A stretch of 28,190 nt of DNA from Anaerofilum faecale (GTDB lineage Bacteria > Bacillota > Clostridia > Oscillospirales > Ruminococcaceae). The translations under genes were made by a program, and so were the position numbers. The notes beneath the pieces were generated by a model that saw only the letters and a list, made by a program, of their open reading frames with translations, ran no database searches and was not told the DNA's origin. The DNA lies in the NCBI GenBank assembly GCA_019114265.1, contig DXFV01000051.1, positions 1-28,190 on the forward strand, written 5' to 3'. Below, piece by piece: positions 8,662 through 15,177 of the stretch; position 1 is the stretch's first letter, and the number at the start of each line of letters is the position of its first letter.

Positions 8662-10880
8662 AAAAACTCTCGCATTACCTCAGACCCTTCGCCGGCGTGC
8701 TGGCGGCGGCGTTTCTGCTGCTGCTGTGCCAGGCGATGCTGGACCTGAAGCTGCCCGATCTGATGAGCAGCATCGTGAACACCGGCATCCAGCAGGGCGG
8801 CATCGAAGAGAGCGCGCCCCGTGCCGTGGACCCCGACAGCCTCGCCATGCTGCTGTCGATGATGCCCGAGGAGGACGCCGCCTTTGTGCAGGGCCAGTAC
8901 CAGCCCGCCTCCAGCCTGTCGGAGGAGGACCGCGTCCGTTTCGATCAGGAATGGCCGAACGGCACCGACAGCACGATGGTGCGCATCGACGCCGACGCCG
9001 AGACCACCGCCGCGCTGAACACCGCCATGGGCCGCGCCGAGTATGCGGTGGTGCAGCTGCTCTCCGGCCTGTCGGACGGCCAGCAGAGCGAAGGCAGCCC
9101 GGCCGTGTCCGGCGCGGCGGAGATGGACGGGCAGGCGCTGGCGCACATGCTGGCCATGATGCCCGCCCAGGCGCGTCAGGACGCCATCGACACCGCCGCC
9201 GTCACCCCCGACTCCATCACCAGCCAGACCGGCGCCATCTTCGTCAAGCAGTTCTACCAGCAGCTGGGCGCCGACACCGACGCCATCCAGACCCGCTATA
9301 TCCTGCGCACCGGCGGCCTGATGCTGCTGGCCAGCCTGGGCCTGGCCGTCTGTGCCATCGCGGTGGGCTTCTGCGCCAGCCGCACCGGCGCCGGCGTGGC
9401 CCGCGCCATCCGCAGCGATGTGTTCCGCAAGGTGACCGGCTTCACCAACGCCGAGTTCGACCGCTTCTCCACCGCCAGCCTCATCACCCGCAGCACCAAC
9501 GACATCACCCAGGTGCAGATGCTCATCACGATGGGCCTGCGCATCGTCTGCTACGCCCCTATCATCGGCATCGGCGGCACCGTCATGGCGCTGCGCAAAT
9601 CCACCTCGATGGCCTGGGTGCTGGCGCTGGCCGTGGTGCTGATTCTGGGCGTGATCCTGGTGATGCTGGGCGTGGCGCTGCCGCGTTTTAAGAAAATGCA
9701 GTCCCTCATCGACCGCCTGAACCTGGTCAGCCGCGAGAACCTGTCCGGCATCATGGTCATCCGCGCCTTTGCCACCCAGAAATTCGAGGAGGACCGCTTC
9801 GACAAAGCCAACCGCGACCTCACCGCCAACAACCTGTTCGTCTACCGCGTGATGGGCATGCTGATGCCCACCATGATGCTGGTGATGAACGGCATCAGCG
9901 TGCTGATCATCTGGGTGGGCGGCCACCAGATCGCCGAATCCGCGATGCAGGTGGGCGACATGATGGCCTTCATCCAGTACTCGATGCAGATCATCATGAG
10001 CTTTTTGATGATCAGCATAATGTTCGTGATGATCCCGCGCGCCGCGGTGTCGGCCGACCGCATCGCCGAGCTGCTGGACAGCGAGAGCGCCGTGCAGGAC
10101 CCCGAAAAGCCGGTCTATTTCCCCGGCGGGCGCGCCCGCGGCGTGGTGCAGTTCCACAACGTCAGCTTTGCCTACGGCGGCGCCGACGAGAACGTGCTGC
10201 AGAACATCAGCTTCACCGCCTGCCCGGGACAGACCACCGCCTTCATCGGCTCCACCGGCAGCGGCAAATCCACCCTCGTCAACCTCATCCCGCGCTTCTA
10301 TGACGTCACCGAGGGCAGCATCACCATCGACGGCATCGACCTGCGCCGGCTCTCCCAGCACCAGCTGCGCGAGAACATCGGCTATGTGCCGCAGAAGGGC
10401 ATCCTGCTCAGCGGCGACATCCGCTCCAACCTCGCCTACGGCGTGGAGGAGGCCGGCGACGACGAGCTCTCCGCCGCCGCCGACATCGCCCAGGCCACCG
10501 AGTTCATCTCCCGCCTGCCGAACGGCATGGACACCTCCATCGCACAGGGCGGCACCAACGTGTCGGGCGGCCAGCGCCAGCGCCTGTCCATCGCGCGCGC
10601 CCTGGTGAAAAAGGCCCCCATCTATATCTTCGACGACAGCTTCTCGGCGCTCGACTTCAAGACCGACGCAAAACTCCGCGCCGCGCTGAAGGAGACCACC
10701 TCCGACGCCACCGTGCTGATCGTGGCGCAGCGCGTGTCCACCATCATGCATGCCGAACAGATCGTGGTGCTGGACGAGGGGCGCATCGTGGGCATCGGCA
10801 CCCATCGCCAGCTGCTGGACAGCTGCCCGCAGTACCGCGAGATCGCCGAAAGCCAGCTTTCAAAGGAGGAATTGGCATGA
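8658..10880 (+). CDS. ABC exporter half-transporter, degenerate-site subunit with large extracytoplasmic insertion
   Basis: Membrane and ATPase half of a heterodimeric exporter (TM287/288, LmrCD, BmrCD type), 740 residues against the usual 570-620. TM1 is at about 11-30 and TM2 at about 216-240; between them residues 43-205 form a hydrophilic, acidic insertion that should lie outside the membrane. The remaining TMs run to about 460, then the ATPase: Walker A GSTGSGKST (531-539), Q-loop Gln579, signature VSGGQ (635-639), Walker B ending Asp659-Asp660 where catalytic Glu is usual, and Gln691 in place of the switch His. These two changes mark the degenerate-site subunit. The start is GTG at 8658, chosen because AAAGGAGGAG lies 7 bases upstream. 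It overlaps marR by four bases and the next gene by four bases. Substrate unknown; drugs, lipids or peptides are possible. Confidence 0.93.
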   Translation: MKKLSHYLRPFAGVLAAAFLLLLCQAMLDLKLPDLMSSIVNTGIQQGGIEESAPRAVDPDSLAMLLSMMPEEDAAFVQGQYQPASSLSEEDRVRFDQEWPNGTDSTMVRIDADAETTAALNTAMGRAEYAVVQLLSGLSDGQQSEGSPAVSGAAEMDGQALAHMLAMMPAQARQDAIDTAAVTPDSITSQTGAIFVKQFYQQLGADTDAIQTRYILRTGGLMLLASLGLAVCAIAVGFCASRTGAGVARAIRSDVFRKVTGFTNAEFDRFSTASLITRSTNDITQVQMLITMGLRIVCYAPIIGIGGTVMALRKSTSMAWVLALAVVLILGVILVMLGVALPRFKKMQSLIDRLNLVSRENLSGIMVIRAFATQKFEEDRFDKANRDLTANNLFVYRVMGMLMPTMMLVMNGISVLIIWVGGHQIAESAMQVGDMMAFIQYSMQIIMSFLMISIMFVMIPRAAVSADRIAELLDSESAVQDPEKPVYFPGGRARGVVQFHNVSFAYGGADENVLQNISFTACPGQTTAFIGSTGSGKSTLVNLIPRFYDVTEGSITIDGIDLRRLSQHQLRENIGYVPQKGILLSGDIRSNLAYGVEEAGDDELSAAADIAQATEFISRLPNGMDTSIAQGGTNVSGGQRQRLSIARALVKKAPIYIFDDSFSALDFKTDAKLRAALKETTSDATVLIVAQRVSTIMHAEQIVVLDEGRIVGIGTHRQLLDSCPQYREIAESQLSKEELA

Positions 10881-12733
10881 GTGCACACAACAAAACAGCG
10901 CCCGGTCCGCGCGGACCGATGGGCGGCGGGCACGGTCCCCGCGGCATGATGCCCGGCGAAAAAGCCAAGGACTTCAAGGGCACCATGCGCAAGCTGTTCA
11001 AATATCTGGGCCGGTTTCTGCCGGCCATCATCACCGGCCTTCTCTTTGCCGCTGCCAGCACCGTCCTGATGATCAACGGCCCCAAGATTCTGGCAAACGC
11101 CACCGACGAGCTGTTCAACGGCCTGATTGCCCAGCTCACCGGCACCGGCGGCATCGACTTCGGCCGCCTGGCCCGCATCCTGCTGTTCCTGGGCGGAGTG
11201 TACCTGTGCAGCGCGGTGCTGTCCGGCATCCAGGCGTGGATCATGTCCGGCATCTCCACCCGCCTCAGCTACACCATGCGCCGCGACCTGAGCCAGAAGA
11301 TCAACCGCCTGCCGCTGTCCTACTTCGACCGGGTGCAGTCGGGCGACGTGCTCAGCCGCATCACCAACGACGTGGACACCGTCACCCAGACCCTGAACCA
11401 GAGCCTGTCCCAGATCGTCACCAGCGTGTGCACGATGGTGGGCGTGCTGTATATGATGTTCACCCTCAGCCCGCTGCTGACCCTGGTGGCACTGTGCATC
11501 CTGCCGGTGAGCGCCCTGATCGTCAGCCAGGTGGTGCGCCGCAGCCAGCCCTATTTCCGCAAGCAGCAGAACGCGCTGGGCTCGGTCAACGGCCATGTGG
11601 AGGAGATGTACGGCGCGCACCTGATCGTGAAGGCCTTCAACGGAGAGGAGAACAGCATCGAGACCTTTGAAAAGATCAACAGCGAGCTGTATCATTCCGC
11701 CTGGCGCAGCCAGTTTTTGTCCGGCACGATGATGCCCCTGATGAACTTTGTGGGCAACCTGGGCTATGTGGCCATCTGCATCCTGGGCGGCTTCCTCACC
11801 CTGAACGGCACCATCACGGTGGGCGTGATCCAGGCGTTCATCCAGTATGTGCGCCAGTTCACCCAGCCCATCACCCAGGTGGCGAACATCTCCAACGTCC
11901 TGCAGCAGACCGCCGCCGCCGCCGAGCGCGTGTTCGAGTTCCTGGACGAGGAGGAGGAGACGCCCGATCCCGCCCATCCCGTCCCCACCGAGGACATCCA
12001 GGGCGCGGTGTCCTTCGCACATGTGAAGTTCGGCTACACCCCCGACAAGACCATCATCCACGACTTCTCCGCCATCGTCAAGCCGGGCCAGAAGGTGGCC
12101 ATCGTCGGCCCCACCGGCGCGGGCAAGACCACGATGGTCAAGCTGCTGATGCGCTTCTACGACGTGGACGAGGGCGCGGTGCTGGTGGACGACTACGACG
12201 TCAAGCAGTTCACCCGCAACGATCTGCGCGGCATGTTCGGCATGGTGCTGCAGGATACCTGGCTGTACAACGGCAGCATCCTGGAAAACATCCGCTACGG
12301 CAACCTGAGCGCCACCGATGAGGAGGTCATCGCGGCGGCCAGAGCGGCGCAGGTGCACCATTTTGTCAAGACGCTGCCCGACGGCTACAACATGGTGCTG
12401 AACGAGGAGGCCAGCAACATCAGCCAGGGCCAGAAACAGCTGCTGACCATCGCCCGCACCATCCTGTCCGACCCCAAGATCCTGATCCTGGACGAGGCCA
12501 CCTCCAGCGTGGACACCCGCACCGAGATCATGATCCAGAAGGCGATGGACCACCTGATGGAAGGCCGCACCAGCTTCATCATCGCGCACCGCCTGTCCAC
12601 CATCCGCGACGCCGACATCATCCTGGTGATGAAGGACGGCGACATCGTGGAGATGGGCAGCCACGAGCAGCTGCTGGAAAAGCACGGCTTCTACTACGAC
12701 CTGTACAACAGCCAGTTTGAAAACGCCGGCTGA
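10877..12733 (+). CDS. ABC exporter half-transporter, consensus ATPase subunit
   Basis: Partner of the preceding subunit, 618 residues. The cytoplasmic N-terminus (1-30) is rich in Gly, Pro and His. Transmembrane helices lie at about 48-66, 100-122, 178-220 and 283-325. The ATPase has Walker A GPTGAGKTT (411-419), Q-loop Gln459, signature ISQGQ (515-519, with Gln where the first Gly is normal), Walker B with catalytic Glu540, and switch His571. A degenerate signature here together with degenerate catalytic residues in the partner means one ATP site is fully consensus and the other is impaired, as known for heterodimeric exporters. The ATG overlaps the previous stop (ATGA) and has AAAGGAGGA 7-8 bases upstream. 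It is the last gene of the operon, followed by repeats and a terminator. Confidence 0.95.
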   Translation: MSAHNKTAPGPRGPMGGGHGPRGMMPGEKAKDFKGTMRKLFKYLGRFLPAIITGLLFAAASTVLMINGPKILANATDELFNGLIAQLTGTGGIDFGRLARILLFLGGVYLCSAVLSGIQAWIMSGISTRLSYTMRRDLSQKINRLPLSYFDRVQSGDVLSRITNDVDTVTQTLNQSLSQIVTSVCTMVGVLYMMFTLSPLLTLVALCILPVSALIVSQVVRRSQPYFRKQQNALGSVNGHVEEMYGAHLIVKAFNGEENSIETFEKINSELYHSAWRSQFLSGTMMPLMNFVGNLGYVAICILGGFLTLNGTITVGVIQAFIQYVRQFTQPITQVANISNVLQQTAAAAERVFEFLDEEEETPDPAHPVPTEDIQGAVSFAHVKFGYTPDKTIIHDFSAIVKPGQKVAIVGPTGAGKTTMVKLLMRFYDVDEGAVLVDDYDVKQFTRNDLRGMFGMVLQDTWLYNGSILENIRYGNLSATDEEVIAAARAAQVHHFVKTLPDGYNMVLNEEASNISQGQKQLLTIARTILSDPKILILDEATSSVDTRTEIMIQKAMDHLMEGRTSFIIAHRLSTIRDADIILVMKDGDIVEMGSHEQLLEKHGFYYDLYNSQFENAG

Positions 12734-12738
12734 ACCGA

Positions 12739-12823
12739 AGGCATTTCCCCCAGGGGAAAGCCAACGGTGTGGGCAAGCCTTCCCCTGGCAGGGAAAGGTG
12801 GCCCGGAACGGGCCGGATGAGGT
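12739..12823. repeat. Two tandem copies of the GC-rich intergenic repeat
   Basis: Copy one (12739-12763) is AAGGCATTTCCCC with GGGGAAAGCC, an inverted repeat. Copy two (12776-12823) starts AAGCCTTCCCCTGG, continues AGGGAAAGG, and adds the hairpin GGCCCG-GAA-CGGGCC followed by GGATGAGG. Both resemble the copy at 4409-4434. This looks like a degenerate pair of miniature intergenic elements between operons. No coding potential is seen. Confidence 0.55.
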
Positions 12824-12859
12824 CGGATCTTCCCCGCCGCCCAAAGCCCGGCGGCCTGC

Positions 12860-12888
12860 GCCCTCCCCTTTGCGGGGAGGGCTTTTTT
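12860..12888 (+). terminator. Terminator of the marR-ABC exporter operon
   Basis: The stem GCCCTCCCC (12860-12868) pairs with GGGGAGGGC (12874-12882) around a 5-base loop, followed by six T residues. Confidence 0.9.
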
Positions 12889-12911
12889 GTGTAAAAATCC
12901 ATCGCTGCATC

Positions 12912-12940
12912 TTGATTGTGCGGCCCATCCGCGGTATGCT
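12912..12940 (+). promoter_or_regulatory. Promoter of the ModE-like regulator gene
   Basis: TTGATT (12912-12917) and TATGCT (12935-12940) are separated by 17 bases and lie 48 bases before the start codon. Confidence 0.65.
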
Positions 12941-12987
12941 TAAAAGACAGGGACACCGCGCGAAACAAAAAAGGAGAACGACTGCGT

Positions 12988-13362
12988 ATGAAGGTGAAAT
13001 TCGGCATCTATTTCTGCACCGACGAGGGCGAGCGCTTTTTCGGCGAAGGGCCCTACCAGCTGCTCCTGGGCATCCAGCGCCACGGCAGCCTGCGCGCCGC
13101 CGCTCAGCAGATGGGCATGGCCTACACCAAGGCCTTTGCGATGATAAAGCGCGCCGAGCAGGAGTTCGGCTTTGCGCTCACCCAGCGCCGTATCGGCGGC
13201 AAGGGAGGCGGCGGCAGCGTTCTCACCGAACCGGCCCGGGAGCTTCTGATGCGCTACGAGGCCTACCGCGCCGCCTGCACCCAGATGGCCGAAAACCTGT
13301 ATAACACACATTTTTCCACCTTCCGGCAGGCCCCGCCCTGTTCCGGCGGCAGCCAATCGTGA
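12988..13362 (+). CDS. Stand-alone ModE-like (LysR-type HTH) molybdate regulator
   Basis: A 124-residue winged-helix protein related to the N-terminal DNA-binding domain of ModE. The helix-turn-helix region is at about 20-66 (GSLRAAAQQMGMAYTKAFAM), followed by the wing with the family hallmark GGKGGGGSVLT (70-80) and a dimerisation helix (82-105). The C-terminal molybdate-binding (MOP) domains of full ModE are missing, so either the short form senses molybdate with a separate partner or it responds to something else. The ATG at 12988 follows AAAAAAGGAGAA at 9 bases; the frame is open further left but without a better site. It stands directly before a molybdoenzyme gene cluster on the same strand, which supports a role in its control. 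Confidence 0.85.
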   Translation: MKVKFGIYFCTDEGERFFGEGPYQLLLGIQRHGSLRAAAQQMGMAYTKAFAMIKRAEQEFGFALTQRRIGGKGGGGSVLTEPARELLMRYEAYRAACTQMAENLYNTHFSTFRQAPPCSGGSQS

Positions 13363-13384
13363 TAGTTTTTTGTATATAACGAAT
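13356..13384. promoter_or_regulatory. Candidate ModE-type operator
   Basis: The right half TATATAACGA (13373-13382) matches the known ModE half-site TATATAnCGA exactly. The left half at 13356-13366 (ATCGTGATAGT) matches ATCGnTATATA at 8 of 11 positions, and the spacing is the expected six bases. It overlaps the stop codon of the ModE-like gene and lies about 125 bases upstream of the ssnA promoter. The consensus is recalled from proteobacterial ModE. Confidence 0.45.
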
Positions 13385-13506
13385 CTTCTGGGGATGCAGG
13401 CTGTAACCAAAACCTGCCAAAAAGCAATTTTGAAAAGGGTGGATTGTGTGTTTTGTACAATTGAAAGGATATAGTTTGGATAAAATAGAGAAAAAAATCG
13501 GCCCAC

Positions 13507-13536
13507 TTGAAAAAACAGATGCGAGGATGGTATACT
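13507..13536 (+). promoter_or_regulatory. Promoter of the ssnA-ygfK-hydA-xdh cluster
   Basis: TTGAAA (13507-13512), an 18-base spacer and TATACT (13531-13536), with a TGG extension before the -10. Transcription should begin near 13543, leaving an unusually long leader of about 230 bases. Confidence 0.75.
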
Positions 13537-13588
13537 AAAGCTGCAGATAAAGACTGCATAGATATTCAATTAGATTGTTTGATTTTTA

Positions 13589-13690
13589 ACAGCCAGCTGT
13601 AACGGAGTGCTTCGCGCACGGGTTGGAACGACAGGACGGAGGTGTCTTGATTCCAATCGATGGTTTCGTTGCAGCAGGCTGTCTTTTTTT
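13589..13690 (+). ncRNA. Candidate structured leader RNA (riboswitch-like, ends in T-run) before ssnA
   Basis: P1 pairs 13589-13603 with 13668-13682: ACAGCC/GGCTGT plus GCTGTAAC/GTTGCAGC around one A-A mismatch, 14 pairs in all. Inside are hairpin P2 (GTGC 13607-13610 with GCAC 13616-13619, 5-base loop) and arm P3 (13621-13628 with 13651-13658, 8 pairs including one G-U). The P3 arm is capped by P4 (GACA 13630-13633 with TGTC 13643-13646, loop GGACGGAGG). Seven T residues follow P1 at 13684-13690, so P1 could act as a terminator stem. An upstream GCTGCAG (13540-13546) can pair with the 3' arm of P1 (13669-13675) as an alternative. Sequence does not match the Moco, purine or xanthine riboswitch patterns I know. 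An RNA motif named after ssnA may already be catalogued in Clostridia, but I cannot confirm a match. Confidence 0.6.
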
Positions 13691-13774
13691 GTCTGTCTTG
13701 CGGCAAAATCCATAGAACTTATAAACACAAAAGAGAAAAGAAAAGCACAATATACAAAAAGGAGAAATGCAACC

Positions 13775-15109
13775 ATGTATCTGATCGGAAACGGACGCCT
13801 GGTCACCCGTGACGCCGCCAATCCCTATCTGGACAATGGCTGTGTCGCCATCGAGGGCAACCTCATCGCCGCCGTGGGCGCCACCGAGGCCATGAAGGCC
13901 CGGTACCCCGACGCCGCATTCATCGACGCCAAAGGCGGCGTCATCATGCCCGGCTTCATCAACGCCCACAACCACATCTATTCCGCCTTTGCCCGCGGCC
14001 TGACCATCAAGGGCAACAACCCCACCAACTTTCTGGAAGTGCTGGACCAGCAGTGGTGGACCATCGACCGCCACCTGCTGCTGGCCGACACCCGGGCCAG
14101 CGCCGACGCCACCTATCTGGACTGTATCCTGAACGGCGTCACCACCGTGTTCGACCACCACGCCAGCTACGGCGAGATCACCGGCAGCCTGTTCGCCATC
14201 GCCGACAGCGCCCGCGCGTTCGGCGTGCGCACCAACCTGTGCTATGAGATCAGCGACCGCGACGGCGAGGAGAAGATGAAGGCAGCCGTCAAGGAGAACG
14301 TCGATTTCATCAAATACGCCAACGCCGACACCACCGACATGGTGAAGGGCATGATGGGCATGCACGCCCCCTTCACCCTCAGCAACGAAACGCTGGAATA
14401 CTGCGCGGCCGAGAACCCCGGCGCCGGCTATCACATCCACGTGGCCGAGGGCATCGACGATCTGTACGACAGCCTGGCCAAATACAACAAGCGCCTGATC
14501 TTCCGCCTGCACGACATGGGCATCCTGGGCGAAAAGACCATCTGCGGCCACTGCATCTACATCAACGAGGCCGAGATGGACCTGATGAAGCACACCAATA
14601 CCATGGCCGTGCACAACCCCGAGAGCAACATGGGCAACGCCGTGGGATGCCCCCCGGTGCTGAAGATGATGGAAAAGGGCATCCTGCTGGGCCTGGGCAC
14701 CGACGGCTACACCAACGACATGACCGAGAGCTACAAGGTGGCCAACATCCTGCACAAGCACAACGCCTGCAAGCCCAACGTGGCCTGGGGCGAGATCCCC
14801 GCCATGCTGTTCGAGAACAACCGCGCGATGGCCGCCCGCTTCTTCGACAAGCCCATCGGCATCCTGCAGCCGGGCGCCTACGCCGACGTCATCGTGCTGG
14901 ATTACGACCCGCTCACCCCGATGACCGCCGACAACATCAACTCGCATGTGCTGTTCGGCATGACCGGCCGCAGCGTGGTCACCACCGTGATCAACGGCGT
15001 GGTCAAGATGAAGGACCGCGAGCTGATCGGCATCGACAAGGCCGCCGTGCTGGCCCACTGCCGCGAGCAGAGCGCCGACCTGTGGAAGCGCATCAACGCC
15101 GGCCGCTGA
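13775..15109 (+). CDS. ssnA: SsnA-family amidohydrolase (putative aminohydrolase of the purine/selenium cluster)
   Basis: A metal-dependent amidohydrolase of the chlorohydrolase/guanine-deaminase class, 444 residues, a normal length. Expected metal and catalytic residues are present: His65 and His67 in GFINAHNHIYSAFARG, His222 in YHIHVAEG, His259 in GHCIYIN, and Asp310 in LGLGTDGYTND. N- and C-terminal segments form the small beta-sandwich domain. In gut bacteria ssnA belongs to the anaerobic purine and uric acid cluster together with ygfK, hydA and ygeXYW; its exact substrate is inferred, probably a purine-derived ring or amidine. The ATG at 13775 follows AAAAAGGAG at 10 bases and gives the standard start MYLIGNGRLVTRD. 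It is the first gene of the unit and sits behind a structured leader and promoter. Confidence 0.93.
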   Translation: MYLIGNGRLVTRDAANPYLDNGCVAIEGNLIAAVGATEAMKARYPDAAFIDAKGGVIMPGFINAHNHIYSAFARGLTIKGNNPTNFLEVLDQQWWTIDRHLLLADTRASADATYLDCILNGVTTVFDHHASYGEITGSLFAIADSARAFGVRTNLCYEISDRDGEEKMKAAVKENVDFIKYANADTTDMVKGMMGMHAPFTLSNETLEYCAAENPGAGYHIHVAEGIDDLYDSLAKYNKRLIFRLHDMGILGEKTICGHCIYINEAEMDLMKHTNTMAVHNPESNMGNAVGCPPVLKMMEKGILLGLGTDGYTNDMTESYKVANILHKHNACKPNVAWGEIPAMLFENNRAMAARFFDKPIGILQPGAYADVIVLDYDPLTPMTADNINSHVLFGMTGRSVVTTVINGVVKMKDRELIGIDKAAVLAHCREQSADLWKRINAGR

Positions 15110-15177
15110 TTGGAAAAACGATGCCTTCGGCCCGGGCACAAACGGGCCGCACACACAAAAAAGGAGATTTGAGAACG

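Larger units (their letters stand above)
13363..13774 (+). other. AT-rich regulatory gap before the purine cluster
   Basis: These 412 bases hold no credible gene. They are distinctly richer in A and T than the rest of the window. Contents in order: the candidate ModE operator (13356-13384), a weak hairpin GCAGG/CCTGC (13396-13417), a TTGTACAA palindrome (13453-13460), the ssnA promoter (13507-13536), a structured leader RNA (13589-13690), and the ssnA ribosome binding site (AAAAAGGAG at about 13756-13764). Confidence 0.8.

Noticed and set aside
13263..13559. Minus-strand frame of about 98 codons in the gap before ssnA
   Set aside because: It overlaps the ModE-like gene, has no clear ribosome binding site and no recognisable motif; the gap is better explained as regulatory.
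13589..13690. Assignment of the ssnA leader to the Moco, purine or xanthine riboswitch
   Set aside because: The conserved loop sequences that I know for those classes are not present, so the element is left unassigned.
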